A stretch of 64,000 bases of DNA, taken from contig JAIXMR010000098.1 of assembly GCA_025677835.1 (NCBI GenBank), forward strand, positions 1 through 64,000, in the 5' to 3' direction. Under the pieces are notes generated by a model. It saw nothing but the letters and a program-made list of their open reading frames with translations, was not told where the DNA came from and searched no databases. A program made the position numbers and the translations under genes. The DNA comes from Sporodiniella umbellata. Its lineage: Eukaryota; Mucoromycota; Mucoromycetes; Mucorales; Rhizopodaceae. Position 1 is the first letter of the stretch; every line of letters begins with the position of its first letter. Positions 1 to 11,950 of this stretch are shown here, piece by piece.

Positions 1-1040
1 AGCGCTTTCTAATATTTGACGCGTTTTGTAACTTTTAACATCAAAAGCTTTTTCTTTTAGGCTCACTTCCCCCTTTTTGTCTTTGAATTCTCACATTAAA
101 CACTTATTTTCTTTTTTACATTGAAAATTCCAGAGAGAATCGAACTTCAACTATTGAATAAAAAAATAAAATCAGTCTTGTGCAATATCAATGTTTTTTT
201 ATATACTAACTGTTTGTGTAGTCTACAGATACATTACTAACGCAAGAAAGATTTTAAAAAAAGAATTAAGGGTAAAGACAGAGGTTGGAATATGTGCGAG
301 AACCTAGTGAGACGGAATAGAAAAGATAAGGTCAGTTGACGGCAACAGGGCCTAGCAGGAGAAATGTAAGGGGAGGTTTTCCTTGGCTTCAAAACGACGG
401 ATAGCTGCTCTTATATGAGTATTTGCCAGCTGCGGCGAGAAGCTGCTTGTGTTAAAAGTGACTTGCCAGACTTGAGACAGAGTAACGACAACTACCGTAT
501 TAGACATCATTTTGGAACGCTGAAATATCGGACATTCTAGAAATCCAAACTTTTCAAGGCCCGAAAGACATCCTAAATTTTAACGGTGGACTGCAAAAAC
601 TCGGAAATTCACATCTTATATACTAGATTTAGCTTATGTACAAATTGCAGAGTTGCTTGGCTTATATATCTATTCTTATTTTTGGATTATGTACTAGTTT
701 TATGGATGTAAATTAAAGCCGCTTATGCATTAGTAACTTTCAAAGCCAGTATATACGCTCTCCGTTTTTTATACTAGCCTTTCAATTAAAAAAAAAAATA
801 TAGTAATCAGAAACGACGCCTGTTAACTTACGAAACAGCCTTAGAATATGCACGCTCAAAGCCTAAAGATGGCTTTACTTTTGTTTTTTTTAAAAAATAT
901 CTATCAAAAATTTTCAGCAAAATAATCACGCAAACAGTTCCTGTTGTTAATAGCCCTCTGAGTTTTTGGCTATTCATGTAAACATTAACCCTGAAAAAAG
1001 TAGAGGTTGTCATTTCTTTCAGCTTTAGAAAAAAACACAA
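1..1040. other. Intergenic, no gene seen
   Basis: AT-rich DNA with no ORF that looks coding. The only open frame (828-1040, minus) is short and low-complexity. The last ~40 bases resemble the 5' leader of the cysteine-rich gene at 1915 (a TTTCAGCT..AGAAAAA pattern before the ATG), so they belong to the decayed copy downstream. Confidence 0.6.
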
Positions 1041-1197
1041 ATGGCTAATAATTCGCTTGACTTTTTTTCTAGTATTGGCTCTCAGATATGTTCTGCTTAC
1101 TACAGTTTATTAATCAGAAGCTGCCTGTAGACAGTTGAGAACAGAATGCCCAAGAAAAACTCAAGACAATGCTACATGTTGCGAGGACAACTGGTAT

Positions 1198-1228
<31 letters not shown>

Positions 1229-1562
1229 CAATAAGCGTGATCTGAAATCGGAACTCAGTAAGCGTGACAGATATTGTATAGACCTCTTTAAAGGCGTATG
1301 CGATTACCCAGGATTAGCTGTCGGTTATTGGTATTGTTGCGATAATTTCAGTCCAAATCGTATATGCTATAGTTTTCTCAAAAAATATTTTCATTGTTTA
1401 GTTGATAAAAGTGCAACGAATTGTTTGAAAGACAATACAAATCTTTCTTTAAGATATTACAAGTTTTGTAGAGATAATACTATAGAAGAGAAAAAGCGCG
1501 ATAGGCGTGCTCAAATATGTACAATAGTTCTTGAATTAAAGCCGGTTACAATTTTAGAATAA
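1041..1562 (+). pseudogene. Decayed tandem copy of secreted Cys-rich gene
   Basis: Upstream paralogue of the gene at 1915-2475. From 1114 one frame reads SEAACRQLRTEC, matching SEAACRQLGMEC in the intact gene. After a long A-tract (about 1200-1227) the homology resumes in a different frame (DRYCIDLFKGVC, GYWYCCDNFSPNRICY) and runs to a stop at 1560. Three lesions are visible. The ATG at 1041 is one base out of frame with the hydrophobic leader-like stretch. A TAA at 1111-1113 separates leader and mature part. The frame changes across the A-tract. Cysteine spacing is otherwise kept, so decay may be recent. An unrecognised intron or slippage in the homopolymer are alternatives, but the three lesions together favour a pseudogene. 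Confidence 0.65.
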
Positions 1563-1914
1563 ACATAAAACTGCTTTCCACTCACTATACTTGGTGTTAA
1601 AAATCAGTTAATATCTGCAAGTGGTTATCTGTACGTTGCCGTATTTGATTTAGATTCATTTTAAGGTACCGATGTCATTACTGTACTGCTATTCTGATTT
1701 GCTTAAATTTTTTCCCAGCTTTTTGTTTATCTAAGAGTTTACAAACAAAGGGTTATAGCTACCCTAAATCATCCAGAGATTTTCTGTTGCATTATTTTTT
1801 TTTGTTTTTTAGGGGTGCGTGCACAAAAAATCGGAGTCAGTATAAAGCACACGTTTATAAAAGCTGATAATCTCTTTCAGCTACAGAAAAAGTAAAAAAA
1901 AAACTTGCCTGCTC

Positions 1915-2475
1915 ATGGTCCACTTAACCTCATTTCTCAACCTAACCTTTTGGTTTGTTTTGATTGCTATCGTTCGTCAATCTGAAGCTGCCTGCAGACA
2001 ATTAGGAATGGAGTGCTCCAAAAGACCTGAAAAAAACGCCGGGTGTTGTTCTGGATATACATGTAATGATAATGAACAGTGCGATTTCGCTTCCTCGCTT
2101 AATAACCATGACAAATATTGTATAAGAAATCAGACTGAATTTTGCCCACAGCCAGGGTCTGCTCCAGGTTTTTGCGATTGTTGCCCCAAGTTTAATCCTC
2201 CTATATACTGCTACTACTTGACTGGATTAATCACCGACCTGATTGAAGCCAACAATACAGAAGAACTAAAAAACCCAAAAGACCAAAGAGTAGACTATTA
2301 CATTAACACTTGTCAGGGTTTAATTTCTGTAGCAGAGGCTGAATGCAATTCATGCGGCGAACGTTGTGTTAGAACCTATCCTTTCAAAATACCACCAGAG
2401 TTGCCACGTACAAGAGATGTTTTTGAAAATAGTAGAAGAAGCAGGATTAAATCCTGGAGAAGAACAGGAAGTTAA
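1915..2475 (+). CDS. Secreted cysteine-rich protein, unknown function
   Basis: Single-exon ORF of 186 residues. Residues 1-25 form a signal peptide: a hydrophobic core around LTFWFVLIAIV, with likely cleavage after SEA. The mature part is cysteine-rich with CC pairs (GCCSGYTC, CDCCPKF, CNSCGERC) suggesting several disulphides, and it has two NxT glycosylation sequons. The C-terminus is basic. I recognise no named family. The paired-cysteine pattern fits small secreted fungal proteins in general. A decayed tandem copy lies directly upstream, so the family has been duplicating here. A LINE is inserted about 95 bp past the stop, just beyond a candidate polyadenylation signal, so the coding region is untouched. 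Confidence 0.75.
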   Translation: MVHLTSFLNLTFWFVLIAIVRQSEAACRQLGMECSKRPEKNAGCCSGYTCNDNEQCDFASSLNNHDKYCIRNQTEFCPQPGSAPGFCDCCPKFNPPIYCYYLTGLITDLIEANNTEELKNPKDQRVDYYINTCQGLISVAEAECNSCGERCVRTYPFKIPPELPRTRDVFENSRRSRIKSWRRTGS

Positions 2476-2544
2476 TCTTAAAAATTATAAGATTGAAGAC
2501 AAAATAAGTGTTCTCTGAGACACACTTTGCTTTTATACAATAAC

Positions 2545-2550
2545 AATAAA
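2545..2550 (+). terminator. Candidate polyadenylation signal
   Basis: AATAAA about 70 bp after the stop of the cysteine-rich gene and 10 bp before the LINE target-site duplication. The spacing is plausible for 3'-end formation of that gene, so the LINE probably did not remove its native 3' end. Confidence 0.4.
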
Positions 2551-2559
2551 AAAGCTCCT

Positions 2560-2572
2560 CTTGTCTAAGTAT
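2560..2572. repeat. LINE target-site duplication, 3'-side copy
   Basis: CTTGTCTAAGTAT, 13 bp, identical to 7828-7840. It directly abuts the T-run that is the poly(A) tail of the minus-strand LINE. Confidence 0.9.
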
Positions 2573-2716
2573 TTTTTTTTTTAAATGAGTTTTATTTGTT
2601 GCACGTATTTGTAGTACTCAACAAGAGAGAAAGGGGAAAAACAACAATTAGAATAAAGGTTTCAAACTGGGAAAAACAGTAGATAGAGACGGAGAAAATA
2701 GAAGGCAAAGGCTGCT

Positions 2717-5700
2717 TTAGATAGAGCCCATAATGGACTCCTCGGCTATTCTCCTCAAAACTGGCGTTTTGGTGTGGCCCAGAACTGTTTTAGGAATGAA
2801 AGGAGAGGCCGATCGAGCAACCTTCCAATGGGCTTCCCAAATTTCTGACAGTGCAATAAGTATCAAAGTTTGGCTGTCAGTATCTTGGCTATAAGTGCTG
2901 TTAGCTTTTATCTTGGAGAAAGTGAGGCTTTTCGCATACATTTGAATTGTAGTAAGTGGGGTAGGCCACAAAAATTCCTGTATGAATGCTTCCCAGTAAG
3001 TTACACAGAGGTGGCAATTAAAGAAAAAGTGTTCACTAGAGTCAGGTTCGATTAGGCATTTGGGACATAGTTCAGTGGTGTATTTTGTGGGGAACACACT
3101 GTGCATCAACTGCATATGTGGGGTGCGTTTATGTATTAGACAGAAATCGTATTTCTTTGGAGATAAGAGGATTTTGGGAATAGGTTTTCCTAAACTCTTT
3201 CACTTTCCACGCGGGATCGTCGAGGTCGACTGGGCCTGTTAATTTTAACTTTTTTTGAAGGAAAGAAAGCCTAACTGTTGTGTTCGAATATGCATACAAT
3301 GGTCAGGATTTGAGAGACTGCTGGCGGTCTGGAAAAAACAGTTATAGAAGAAATCTTGAATAGCGACATGGTTTCGGTCCATAGCTCTGAAGAATTTGTT
3401 GGCAACTAGCCTCAGTGGAGTTGAAACGTCTGTCAAGGGCTTTCTCGACAAGAAATGGCCGTCTGGGTGGTATCTGAATAGTTCGGAAACTTGTGCATTT
3501 CGAAGTTTAGTAGATAGTTTGAATGGCCCAATCTTTCTGGATCCTAAAATTGCCGGAAGAGGAAGCATAAGACACTCCAGAGGGTTAGGTTCAGAGTTGT
3601 GAAAGCTTCTTGGCATTAAGTCTACAGCTCGAAGGATCATCTGTACGGATGTCAGAGGGCAGAACAAGGATCTACGGGCCGCAGGAAAAAGGAACGGTAT
3701 ATTCAAATTGTCTGATTTCAGAACATTTTGTAGGTGCAAGACAACATACTGGTAAACCTTGGCGGTTTCTCTCCTTTTAAAAAGGATTGGTTCAACCCAG
3801 CGAAAACCCAAGGGTTTTTGCTGCATACCTGGGTCAAGGATATTGAGTCCGCCTGATTTTTTTGGAGCTGCAAGAATTTCCCGTTTTAATTTTGGGAAAA
3901 CATTGTTCACAAAGCCACTGATAAGGGCACGGATTTTCTGAATGACTGATAATGGGAAAGGAGTAACTCTAAAGAAGCACCAGCATTTCGAAAGTATAAG
4001 TGAGTTTGCCATAGTGGCCCTCCCGAGGAGGGAGATATTTTTCCTGCTATGGGTAATCAAAACAGTTTTCAGGTTGTTCAGAGAAGCGGTAAAGTAGTAG
4101 TTTCTCTGAGTAGACGAAGTCATTATAGGGAAGCCAAGGTAGACAACTAGTTCGGGCGACATTTTAGAGTGTGTTGGAGGAATATCCATCGAGAAAGAGG
4201 CTCGGACCAATATTCGTCAACAATTTCGCCCGAGAGGGAAATCGCTCATACTTTGTGAAAATTAATCTTATCATTGGAAGCTTGACAATATTTTTCCAGG
4301 TATAGTTGAGCCAAAAGAAAATCCTGTTGGTTCGATAGGAGTAAAAGAGTGTCGTCAGCATAGCTAAGAAACCTGACCGGATCTAAAGCTGTGTTCGGGG
4401 AGTCTGCTCCAGGCTGATTCTTGAAAGTGTAACCAGAAAAACTGTCGTCTGTCAAGATCGAGTAAAGGAGGAGCTCAATGAAAAAGTTATAGAGAATACA
4501 GAGAATAGGATCCCCTTGTTTTAGGCCGCAAGCTTAGCTACCTTAGAGGTTGATAAATACCCATTGATATTGATGGTTATTTGGTTTTCTTTAAAGAGGT
4601 GGTAGAGAGTCTTGACTATCGAGCTAGGAAGCCATAGTGGAGGAGGACTTGTGCTAGGTATTCGAGTTATACCCAATCGTAGGCTTTTTCCTGGTCTAGC
4701 AGTAGGCCGAGTCTGTTGTCATCTTTATGGTGAGCGCGAGCGTCTTCCAGAATCGTTTGTGCCAGGATTCCATTTTCTCCGATGAATCGCTGTGGCATGG
4801 AACCCGTTTGGAAGTTGTTGACAATGTTGTCTGAACATAGTATGATACGGCTATTCAAGAGGCGAGTGAAAGCCTTAGTATCTGTGTTGACTAGAGGAAT
4901 TGGTCTATAGTTTGTCATCCGTGTCAGATCTCCCTTCTTGGGGAGCAAAGTCATTAAAGAGTCTGGCCAAGAGGGCGGGAAAAGGGCGTGCAACAAAGCG
5001 TCGTTGTAAACATCTAAGATGAGTTGTTTGTAGAGTGGTATGGAGAATAGGATATACAAGATTTCGTAAGGAATTCCGTCTAGACTAGGACTGCTACCCC
5101 TTAGGGTTCGTTTACTAGCATCCAGAATATCGGAGAGAGCGAAGGGATCCATTAGGGATTTGCTATCTACGGTGGAGAAGCCGCGGCGAGGGTTACCAGA
5201 GACGTTTGCTGTCAATAATGAATTGAGAGCGTCTTCATTGAGGCTGCTTGGAGTAAACAGTGATTGGTAGAAACTTGTGGTCACTTCTAGATGCTCTGAA
5301 GCGGTAGTGGTCAAGTGTCCCATCGCGGGGTCAAGAAGGGCAGTGATTGTACGTTTTTGGGTTTTTGTGGTGGCTATTCTTTTCAGAAGGCCTGTACATT
5401 TTTCCCCGGACTCTCTCCATATTTTTCCTGCCTTCAATTTTTCAATTTGCGCCGCTTCTTCTTCTAGTTTCCCTATTTGTGCTTCTACAATTGGTAGTAA
5501 GTTGGACAGGATGCCAAAGTTAGAAAATTGTCGCAAAATTCTATTTCTTTTTTTGTTCAGTTTTTTGATTGCTTTCATTCTCCAGGAGTTCCTATCGAGT
5601 TGGAATCTTTTGGTGGCAGTTTTTACTTCTTGCTGAACAGCATTTCAGATAGACTGTATGGTTTCTTGTGAGTCTAAGCTTTCTTGTATTTGGGAAAGGT

Positions 5701-6517
5701 AGAAATTCTCTAGATGTGTAGTGAGATGATTTCTATAAAGTTGTGATCTTCCCAAGAACGGATTGGCTTTCCAGGCGCCTCCTGCTCTGTCTTGTATCTC
5801 AATTTGTACATTAAAAGAGAGAATAGAGTGATCAGTCCATTCGGAAGCATTGGTCAAAATTTCCTATATATGAGAGGAGGGCGCCAGAGGCAAAAACATA
5901 ATCTATGCAGGTCAAAGCGTTTCCACGTCTAAAGGTTGGGAGTTTGGTTGAATCAAAGCAGTCGCGAAAATAAATTTGTAGCAGGTCTCTCCAGGTGAAA
6001 CTTATCCCTGAGGAGGAGGAGGAGGAGGAGGAAGAGTAGTTAAAATCCCCTGCTATGAGAATCTTTGAGTTGTTAGTTATTAGGAGGTCATAGAGAGCGG
6101 ATATCTGATGTAAGGAGTGGTAGAATTCTTTCCTCTCAGAGTAGCGGGACGGGGCATATATGTTAAGGATATAGAGTGCCGGTTGTGTTGGTGGGTGAGA
6201 ATCGTTGGTTTCGGAAGAAGAGATAGAGGTCAGGATAAAATGGCCGTCCACACCTACCATAATGGGGTTGATGGTATACTCTGGATTCAAGGATACGATA
6301 CCGCAGTGGGGGTCCATACCGATGATTGGGTTTGTAGTTGCATATTTAATTGGTCTGGTATGGAAGGAGTGGAAGCGTGGGTTTCTTGGAAGAGAAAAAT
6401 ATCTGTGTGTAGTAATCTTAGGAATTGGGAAAATAGTGATGTTTTGGCACAATTTTGTTTATATAGTCCACGACAGTTGAGAGATGCGACTTTCATTCTC
6501 TTGGGAGAACTAATCAT
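2717..6517 (-). pseudogene. LINE ORF2 (endonuclease-reverse transcriptase), broken
   Basis: Starts MKVASLNCRGLY, a typical EEP endonuclease opening with a QETH motif shortly after. It continues through RT blocks (LPKKGDLTRMTNYRPIPL; FLSYADDTLLLL near 4360-4340) to a C-terminal CPKC..HFFFNC zinc-binding region near 3070-3010. Frames change along the way. The main frame covers 6517-6287, 5857-5645, 5578-4667, 4210-3245 and 3115-2717. Segments 6452-5832, 4455-4246 and 4361-4164 lie in other frames. A TGA at 5645-5647 interrupts the linker. At least four lesions make it non-functional. Confidence 0.88.
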
Positions 6518-6518
6518 A

Positions 6519-7826
6519 TTATTTTAGATTGTGTGGGAGGAAAGAGTCCGGGGAGTATATCGCAGACTCTAGGCTATTGCTAGGTGATGTATTTTGTTTG
6601 TTGGAAAGAGGGAGGAGTTGTGTGGATGAGGAGTTGTCTATCCTGGAAATTGGGATAGTGGCCTCCTTCACAGGTTTTTCTTTAGGGTCTATTTGTACTT
6701 TAGCTTTCTTTTGGATATGCGTAGTCACAGGCTCGATGGCAAGCTCTTGGGTCTGACTCTTTTGGGTATAACCATTGGAATTGATATCCATTGAAGCTAA
6801 ATCACTTTCTTTTTGAGGCGGGTTTAGGCTTGGTCTACTTTTTTGGTTTTGGGCTCTGTTTTGAGGTTCCTTCGTAGGCACATTCCCAGTTACTGTGGGT
6901 TGAATGGGGACTCTTTTGTTTGTGGACATGGGAGAATAGTGGTTGCAACAAGGACAGTCGGGAATCGCATGTCCTTTTCCATTACAGTTGAAACAAGACA
7001 AGTATCTTAGTCTGTCTTGGCAATCAGCTCTGCAGTGATCGTCTTTCTGGCAGAAACGACAGTAAGAGGGCATTTCGTCACAGGTGAGAAGCACTTCTCT
7101 AGTACCTCCTAACCGCCCAATAGCTCCACTTGATTTTTCATACGGTTCCCCTCTGTATTCTGAGAGGTTTAGGTTGAGGACTACATATCCTCTCCCACAG
7201 AGCCACTCACGGTCTTTAACGAAACCGATATCGAGAACCTTCCCGAAAGAAGAGAACCTCTCTTCCATCTGCTCTCTCAGTACAGCTGGGTGAAGTAAGG
7301 AGAGTCCATCAACCTTGACTCTAGCAATCTGAGCTTCTAAAGGGAGACTAGAGAAACCTTTTATCAACGTGTGTTTGTCAAAAGCGAGCCCTTCATTGAT
7401 CAATCTATTGTAAATGGGGCTCGATTTGTCCTAAGCAGTCTCTACGAAAGTCCGGTGCAATTATCTCCTCGTTGTAGGTAAGTGCCTGTAGTAGACGTAA
7501 TTTTCGTCCGAGTTGAAAGCAGCAAGAAAACCTTTAAGTTGGGCTGCATCTTTGATATCGGTTATGTCGATTAGGGTGCTACCCCCTTCTAAGCCTTCAA
7601 TCCAGGGGATAATCTCTTTGGTTAAAGAGAAGAAATTGTCAAGATTTATTTCTTGAATGGCATATTGTGATTTTCCAGATTCACTATCTGTGATGGGGGA
7701 GATGGATTCCAGTAGGGTACGTTCATTCATTTTTACTGAAGTTACGTTGTTGGAAGCTATTTCAGACCATGTAGGACGATGGTCTGAGTTTGAAGTTGTT
7801 TTCGGTTTTTTAGGTGAAAGAACCAT
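6519..7826 (-). pseudogene. LINE ORF1 (Gag-like, CCHC zinc knuckles)
   Basis: One reading frame of about 435 codons interrupted by two stops: TAA at 7461-7463 and a TAG about 30 bases further along. The N-terminal part (7826-7464) begins MVLSPKKPK. The C-terminal part contains two CX2CX4HX4C knuckles (CRFCQKDDHCRADC and CFNCNGKGHAIPDC), preceded by a region reading like an RNA-binding fold (VKVDGLSLLHPAVLREQM). It is the nucleic-acid-binding chaperone of the element. Both halves are in the same frame, so point mutations rather than indels disrupted it. Confidence 0.85.
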
Positions 7827-7827
7827 G

Positions 7828-7840
7828 CTTGTCTAAGTAT
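7828..7840. repeat. LINE target-site duplication, 5'-side copy
   Basis: CTTGTCTAAGTAT, identical to 2560-2572, directly beside the ORF1 start of the minus-strand LINE. Confidence 0.9.
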
Positions 7841-10800
7841 ATCAAGAATGGATATTTATCGCTTTTTTAGTCTTCGTTTTATCAACATTGATATAGCTTG
7901 TCTTACCTGAACTATCTTCAGTTGAATCCACTCCGACTTCCAGTGCAATACTATTGTCCAGAGCAGAAAAAATAAGTTATTTATAGCAGTGAACGTTAAC
8001 AATTAAGAAGCTTCGAAGATATTTGAACTCAAGCTTTAGTGAATATTTCCCTTACATCTTATATGGGATTTTCTCAATTTATTTCCTTTGTAATTGAAGC
8101 TTTTCGGATAGGGTTTAATTGAAAATAGGCTGTATATATTCCAGCTTTTTTTTTGGAATATTATCTTGACTCAGCTTGCTACCACTGATGATTCGACGGA
8201 AAATGCTATATGTGTTTACTTTCGGCTTACGGAAGAAACAGATTATAATTTAATGGTAACTTTCTTCTACTCTTGAATTCTCTTTAAGGAATTTATATGA
8301 AGTCTTGATTGAGAACAGTTGTTCTTCTATTTTCGCATAGTGATTTTGTTTTGCTTGGTTTTCTATGGATATTTTTTTCATAGGCGGCTGTTTGAAAGGC
8401 ACCTTTCGGATCCTAATTTTACTATCATCCGATATTGGGAGTCGTATTAGTAAAAATTTTAACAACCCAATCTTAGGGGAGGACAGATTTTGAAAATACG
8501 CTTACGATACTTAAAACTTCCTCTGAACTTGCAAAGTTTTCTTATGCTGAGATGTCAGAAATAATATGATTTATAAGCAGACTTTGGTATTTGTATAGAA
8601 ACGGTCCCAAGTACACCTTTCGCAACACCCCCAGTAAAACTTAGTGAGCTACCAAAAAAAAACTGTACATATAGCTATAGTCAGATATTGATTGATATAA
8701 TTTCCTTTTTTTTTTTAACTATATCTTATATATAGTTGTCGGTTCAAATTGGACTTTTGTAGTAGCTACATAATCGAAACAGCCATAATACAGTTAAATA
8801 GTCTATACTAAACCAATAAATGGCTAGAAATACAGATGCAGGTTTTGTAGTTTCGAACGGTAGGTGAAGTAGAGGAGTTGTTATTTTCAAACGTAAATGT
8901 ATTTTTGAATAATACAGCATTTTAGTATTAAAAAAATAACAGAAAAGACAGTTATAGAACTGTTAGGGACTGAACTGAATTCGATTTTTTATTGACAGCG
9001 TAACAGAATGCCATTATGCGTATGAAGTTTTTTCAAAGCCTTTTGAATTATAAAAAAAACCAAAATAAAGAAAAAGCTAGCTTTAGAGCAGGTTATTGAC
9101 TTAATAAAGTATATTGGCATTTTTTAACATACAGCCAAGCAAAAACTCTGAGAGTGAAGAGTACGGTATATTACACTTTAAAATATCGCACGCTTGTACA
9201 GTTTATTTCTTTTTCAAGAAAAGTTTCGTGATAAAACATTTTTTGGGTCACCTCTTTTAACTTTAAAGCCTTGGTCTTTTTTTTCGAGATATTACAAATT
9301 AAAGTTTCTCTAATAATATCAACACTAATAGAGACATTCCACAATATAACAACAAGCCTCAGAGTTTTTATTGCATTTAATTTCAAAATGTATTGAACTA
9401 GGCATAGGCCGATATCTTCCAGCAAACAATCTTTATTCTCATATATCCAAGCAATAAAGCCAGATATATTCCCTATATTGTGGTAGATAAGGGCATCTCA
9501 TCCAGTACGCTCGCTGTTCATTTTCTCCCAGCTAGTTTTTTATAAATAGCATAGAGCAATTTCTTTATCGACTTTTACTAAAGTGTTTGATTGCTAGATA
9601 CACATTGCAGTGACATAGAGCATTGGAAAGTTCGCGCTTTTTCTAATTTGGTTACTCCAATAAGTTTTCCAAAAAGTGACACAATGTTTTTTATCGATCG
9701 ACCCAGGGCTTAATTTAGAAGATCAAGTGTATTGACAGGCTATTTTATTGTACGTTGAGTTTAAAGGACATTCATAAGTAACCTTCTATTTAATATGCGA
9801 AGCTGCCTAGAGGGTATATTTTCCCAGCAAGTTATTTGTTTATAAGAAGCTCAGCTGCTGTGCTATAGCTTCTCAAACTATTATCCTTGACGCCAAACAA
9901 CTTGGACGGCCAGCTACTTTCTTGGTTTTGGGTAAACGTAGTGCCAAGTAGCTAGTCTGACAAGATTTCGTGTAACCAAAGACTTCGCCCAGTAACCCAC
10001 AGTAGCCGCGTTTTTTCTATTGGTATGTTTTTTAACAAGTAAAATATGAGAAAAATTCCAGCTGTTACAGACAGAATTTACCATATTGTAAATTACATAT
10101 TTTTAAAGCCCACAAGTTACCTTGTTATTACAAAACAACCTATAAAAAAACAACCCATAAAAAAACAACCCATAAAAAAACAACCCATAAAAAATTCTTT
10201 CTGAACCACTTGAGTGTTGATTGATAGTTAAGCATTAAATGAAAATCCACTTTGCGTCTATTGTAAAGACGTCATCATACCATTTGTGTACGTCACTAGT
10301 ATATTTTCACTGGCAGAATAGCTGGATAAGAACAATGCTATTTCCTTCTACCGTTTCTTTCTCTTTTTTTTATTTCTTTAAAATCAAAAAAAAAAAAAAA
10401 AAAAGGTGAACAGTCAAAAGCTCTCATTTAGAGAGTTATGTTCTATCAGAAAAAACTATTTGTGAAATTCAAAAGCTGGTGATATTTTTTCATGGGGTCA
10501 GCTTTTGAACTTTTAGCACTGCACATTGACCTGTTAAACTTCTACTTGGCGTTGAACTTCTGCTTGTCTTTGCCGCATTCATTCCTCTCCCTTCCTCTCC
10601 CTTCCTCTCTCTCCGTTCCTTTCTCTCTTTTCTTGCCTTGAAAAAAAAAAAAAAAAATCTGTGCGTTTTTCATGACACACACAGGACCAGAGCAAAACTC
10701 TGGAGGCCGAAATATACGATTTACCGATACATACTTGTTTTTGGTTGTTCGCAAATTTTTATTTCTGGGTCATTAATCTGCATAAAGACAACGAAAGCAA

Positions 10801-11580
10801 TATTCGGGGAGGGTATAGGTAAAACAATACGCTCTTGCAACACTACACTTTTCTTATCTAACTTTCCCTACAGACGCTGTCATTGTGGGACTCCCCTTCT
10901 CTTTATGGTCCCTTTGCTCTTTCTTTGCCAACTTCTTTAGGATTCGTAAATAAACAAGGAAACAAAAAGAATAACTAAACACGCTATTTATTTTTTGTTA
11001 CTTTTTCTCAATCTTTAACGCAAAAAAAAGTCGCCCCTTTTTATATTTTTACTTTTTGGATTTACCACAGTCCTGGGAGAAAAAAAAACTCAAGAAAAAA
11101 AATCTTATAGAACGTAGTCCATAAATATGTCTAAGTGAGTCTCCTCCCCCCCCCCTTCTTTTTTTTTTTTTGTAAGTCAAGAATGTAATAAAAGCGGAGG
11201 CGTTTTTGTGTTTAAATTTTCTGGGGCTGAGAAGATGTTATAGATTACTTTAAGTATACCTTTTGGATTGTCCAGCGGCTGCCCATCTTTCTGCCATAGA
11301 AAGCGGTCCCGAGGATTGGCTTTTTAACAAACAAACAGAAATTTTTTTAGACTGATAATAAAATAAGGACCTGTCATCTAATAAGGAAACATATCAACCC
11401 GAAAGTGTTTCAGGGTATGGATACACACATGGCTGTGTAAACAGCGGTTGTTCTTGATGTGTAACAGCTTTCTTTGTTTTTCCCCAACAGACCTGAGCGT
11501 GTTGTACAAGTAGAAAAGCAAACTTTTGATCTTGTATACATGCATAATCGTTTAGGAAACCTGATAGCACCAACAGCTTT
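7841..11580. other. Gene-poor AT-rich region
   Basis: Only short, low-complexity open frames occur on either strand (for example 8250-8465 and 9171-9425, both minus), without recognisable domains, convincing starts or splice patterns. The stretch holds a 15-bp tandem repeat (10135-10194), several A/T homopolymers, pyrimidine tracts near 10575-10635 and a C-run near 11145. I see no tRNA or rRNA. Confidence 0.55.
10135..10194. repeat. Tandem repeat, 15-bp unit x4
   Basis: Four head-to-tail copies of ACAACCCATAAAAAA. The first copy has CTAT in place of CCAT. There is no coding context, so it is a plain minisatellite. Confidence 0.85.
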
Positions 11581-11900
11581 TGTAGAAACTAGTCGGCAGA
11601 CACATCTCGCTTTATACTCATATATATATATATATATATATATAGATAGATAGATAGATAGATAGATAGATGCACACACACTGTGCTCTATAGATAACAA
11701 CAGAAATAAAAAAAAAAAAAAAGAGAGTAGGAGAGGAAGCAAAAAGAGAATGTCAAATTTATTTGCTTATTATGTGCAAGTATATATATATATATACGTT
11801 TTGTATTCATACATTAAAGGGGGATTGGTATACAGAGATTATAATACATACAGAAAGTTTGGGTAAAGGAAAAAAAAAAAAGAGAGAGAGAGAGAGAAAT

Positions 11901-11932
<32 letters not shown>

Positions 11933-11950
11933 GTAGGTGCAGATAGCCCA

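Larger units (their letters stand above)
2573..7827 (-). mobile_element. Non-LTR retrotransposon (LINE), decayed
   Basis: About 5.25 kb on the minus strand. In transcription order it has ORF1 with CCHC knuckles (7826-6519), then ORF2 with an exonuclease-endonuclease-phosphatase domain, reverse transcriptase with a YADD box, and a C-terminal zinc-finger region, ending in a poly(A) tail seen as T's at 2572-2581. It is flanked by a perfect 13-bp target-site duplication. The element starts one base before the ORF1 ATG, so it is either slightly 5'-truncated or a type with almost no 5' UTR. It carries in-frame stops and several frameshifts and cannot be autonomous. The clade is not assigned; the two-ORF, apurinic-type endonuclease and poly(A) layout fits L1/Tad-like LINEs. 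Confidence 0.93.

Noticed and set aside
8735..8765. Possible B-box GGTTCAAATTG
   Set aside because: No cloverleaf around it; the last B-box bases do not fit.
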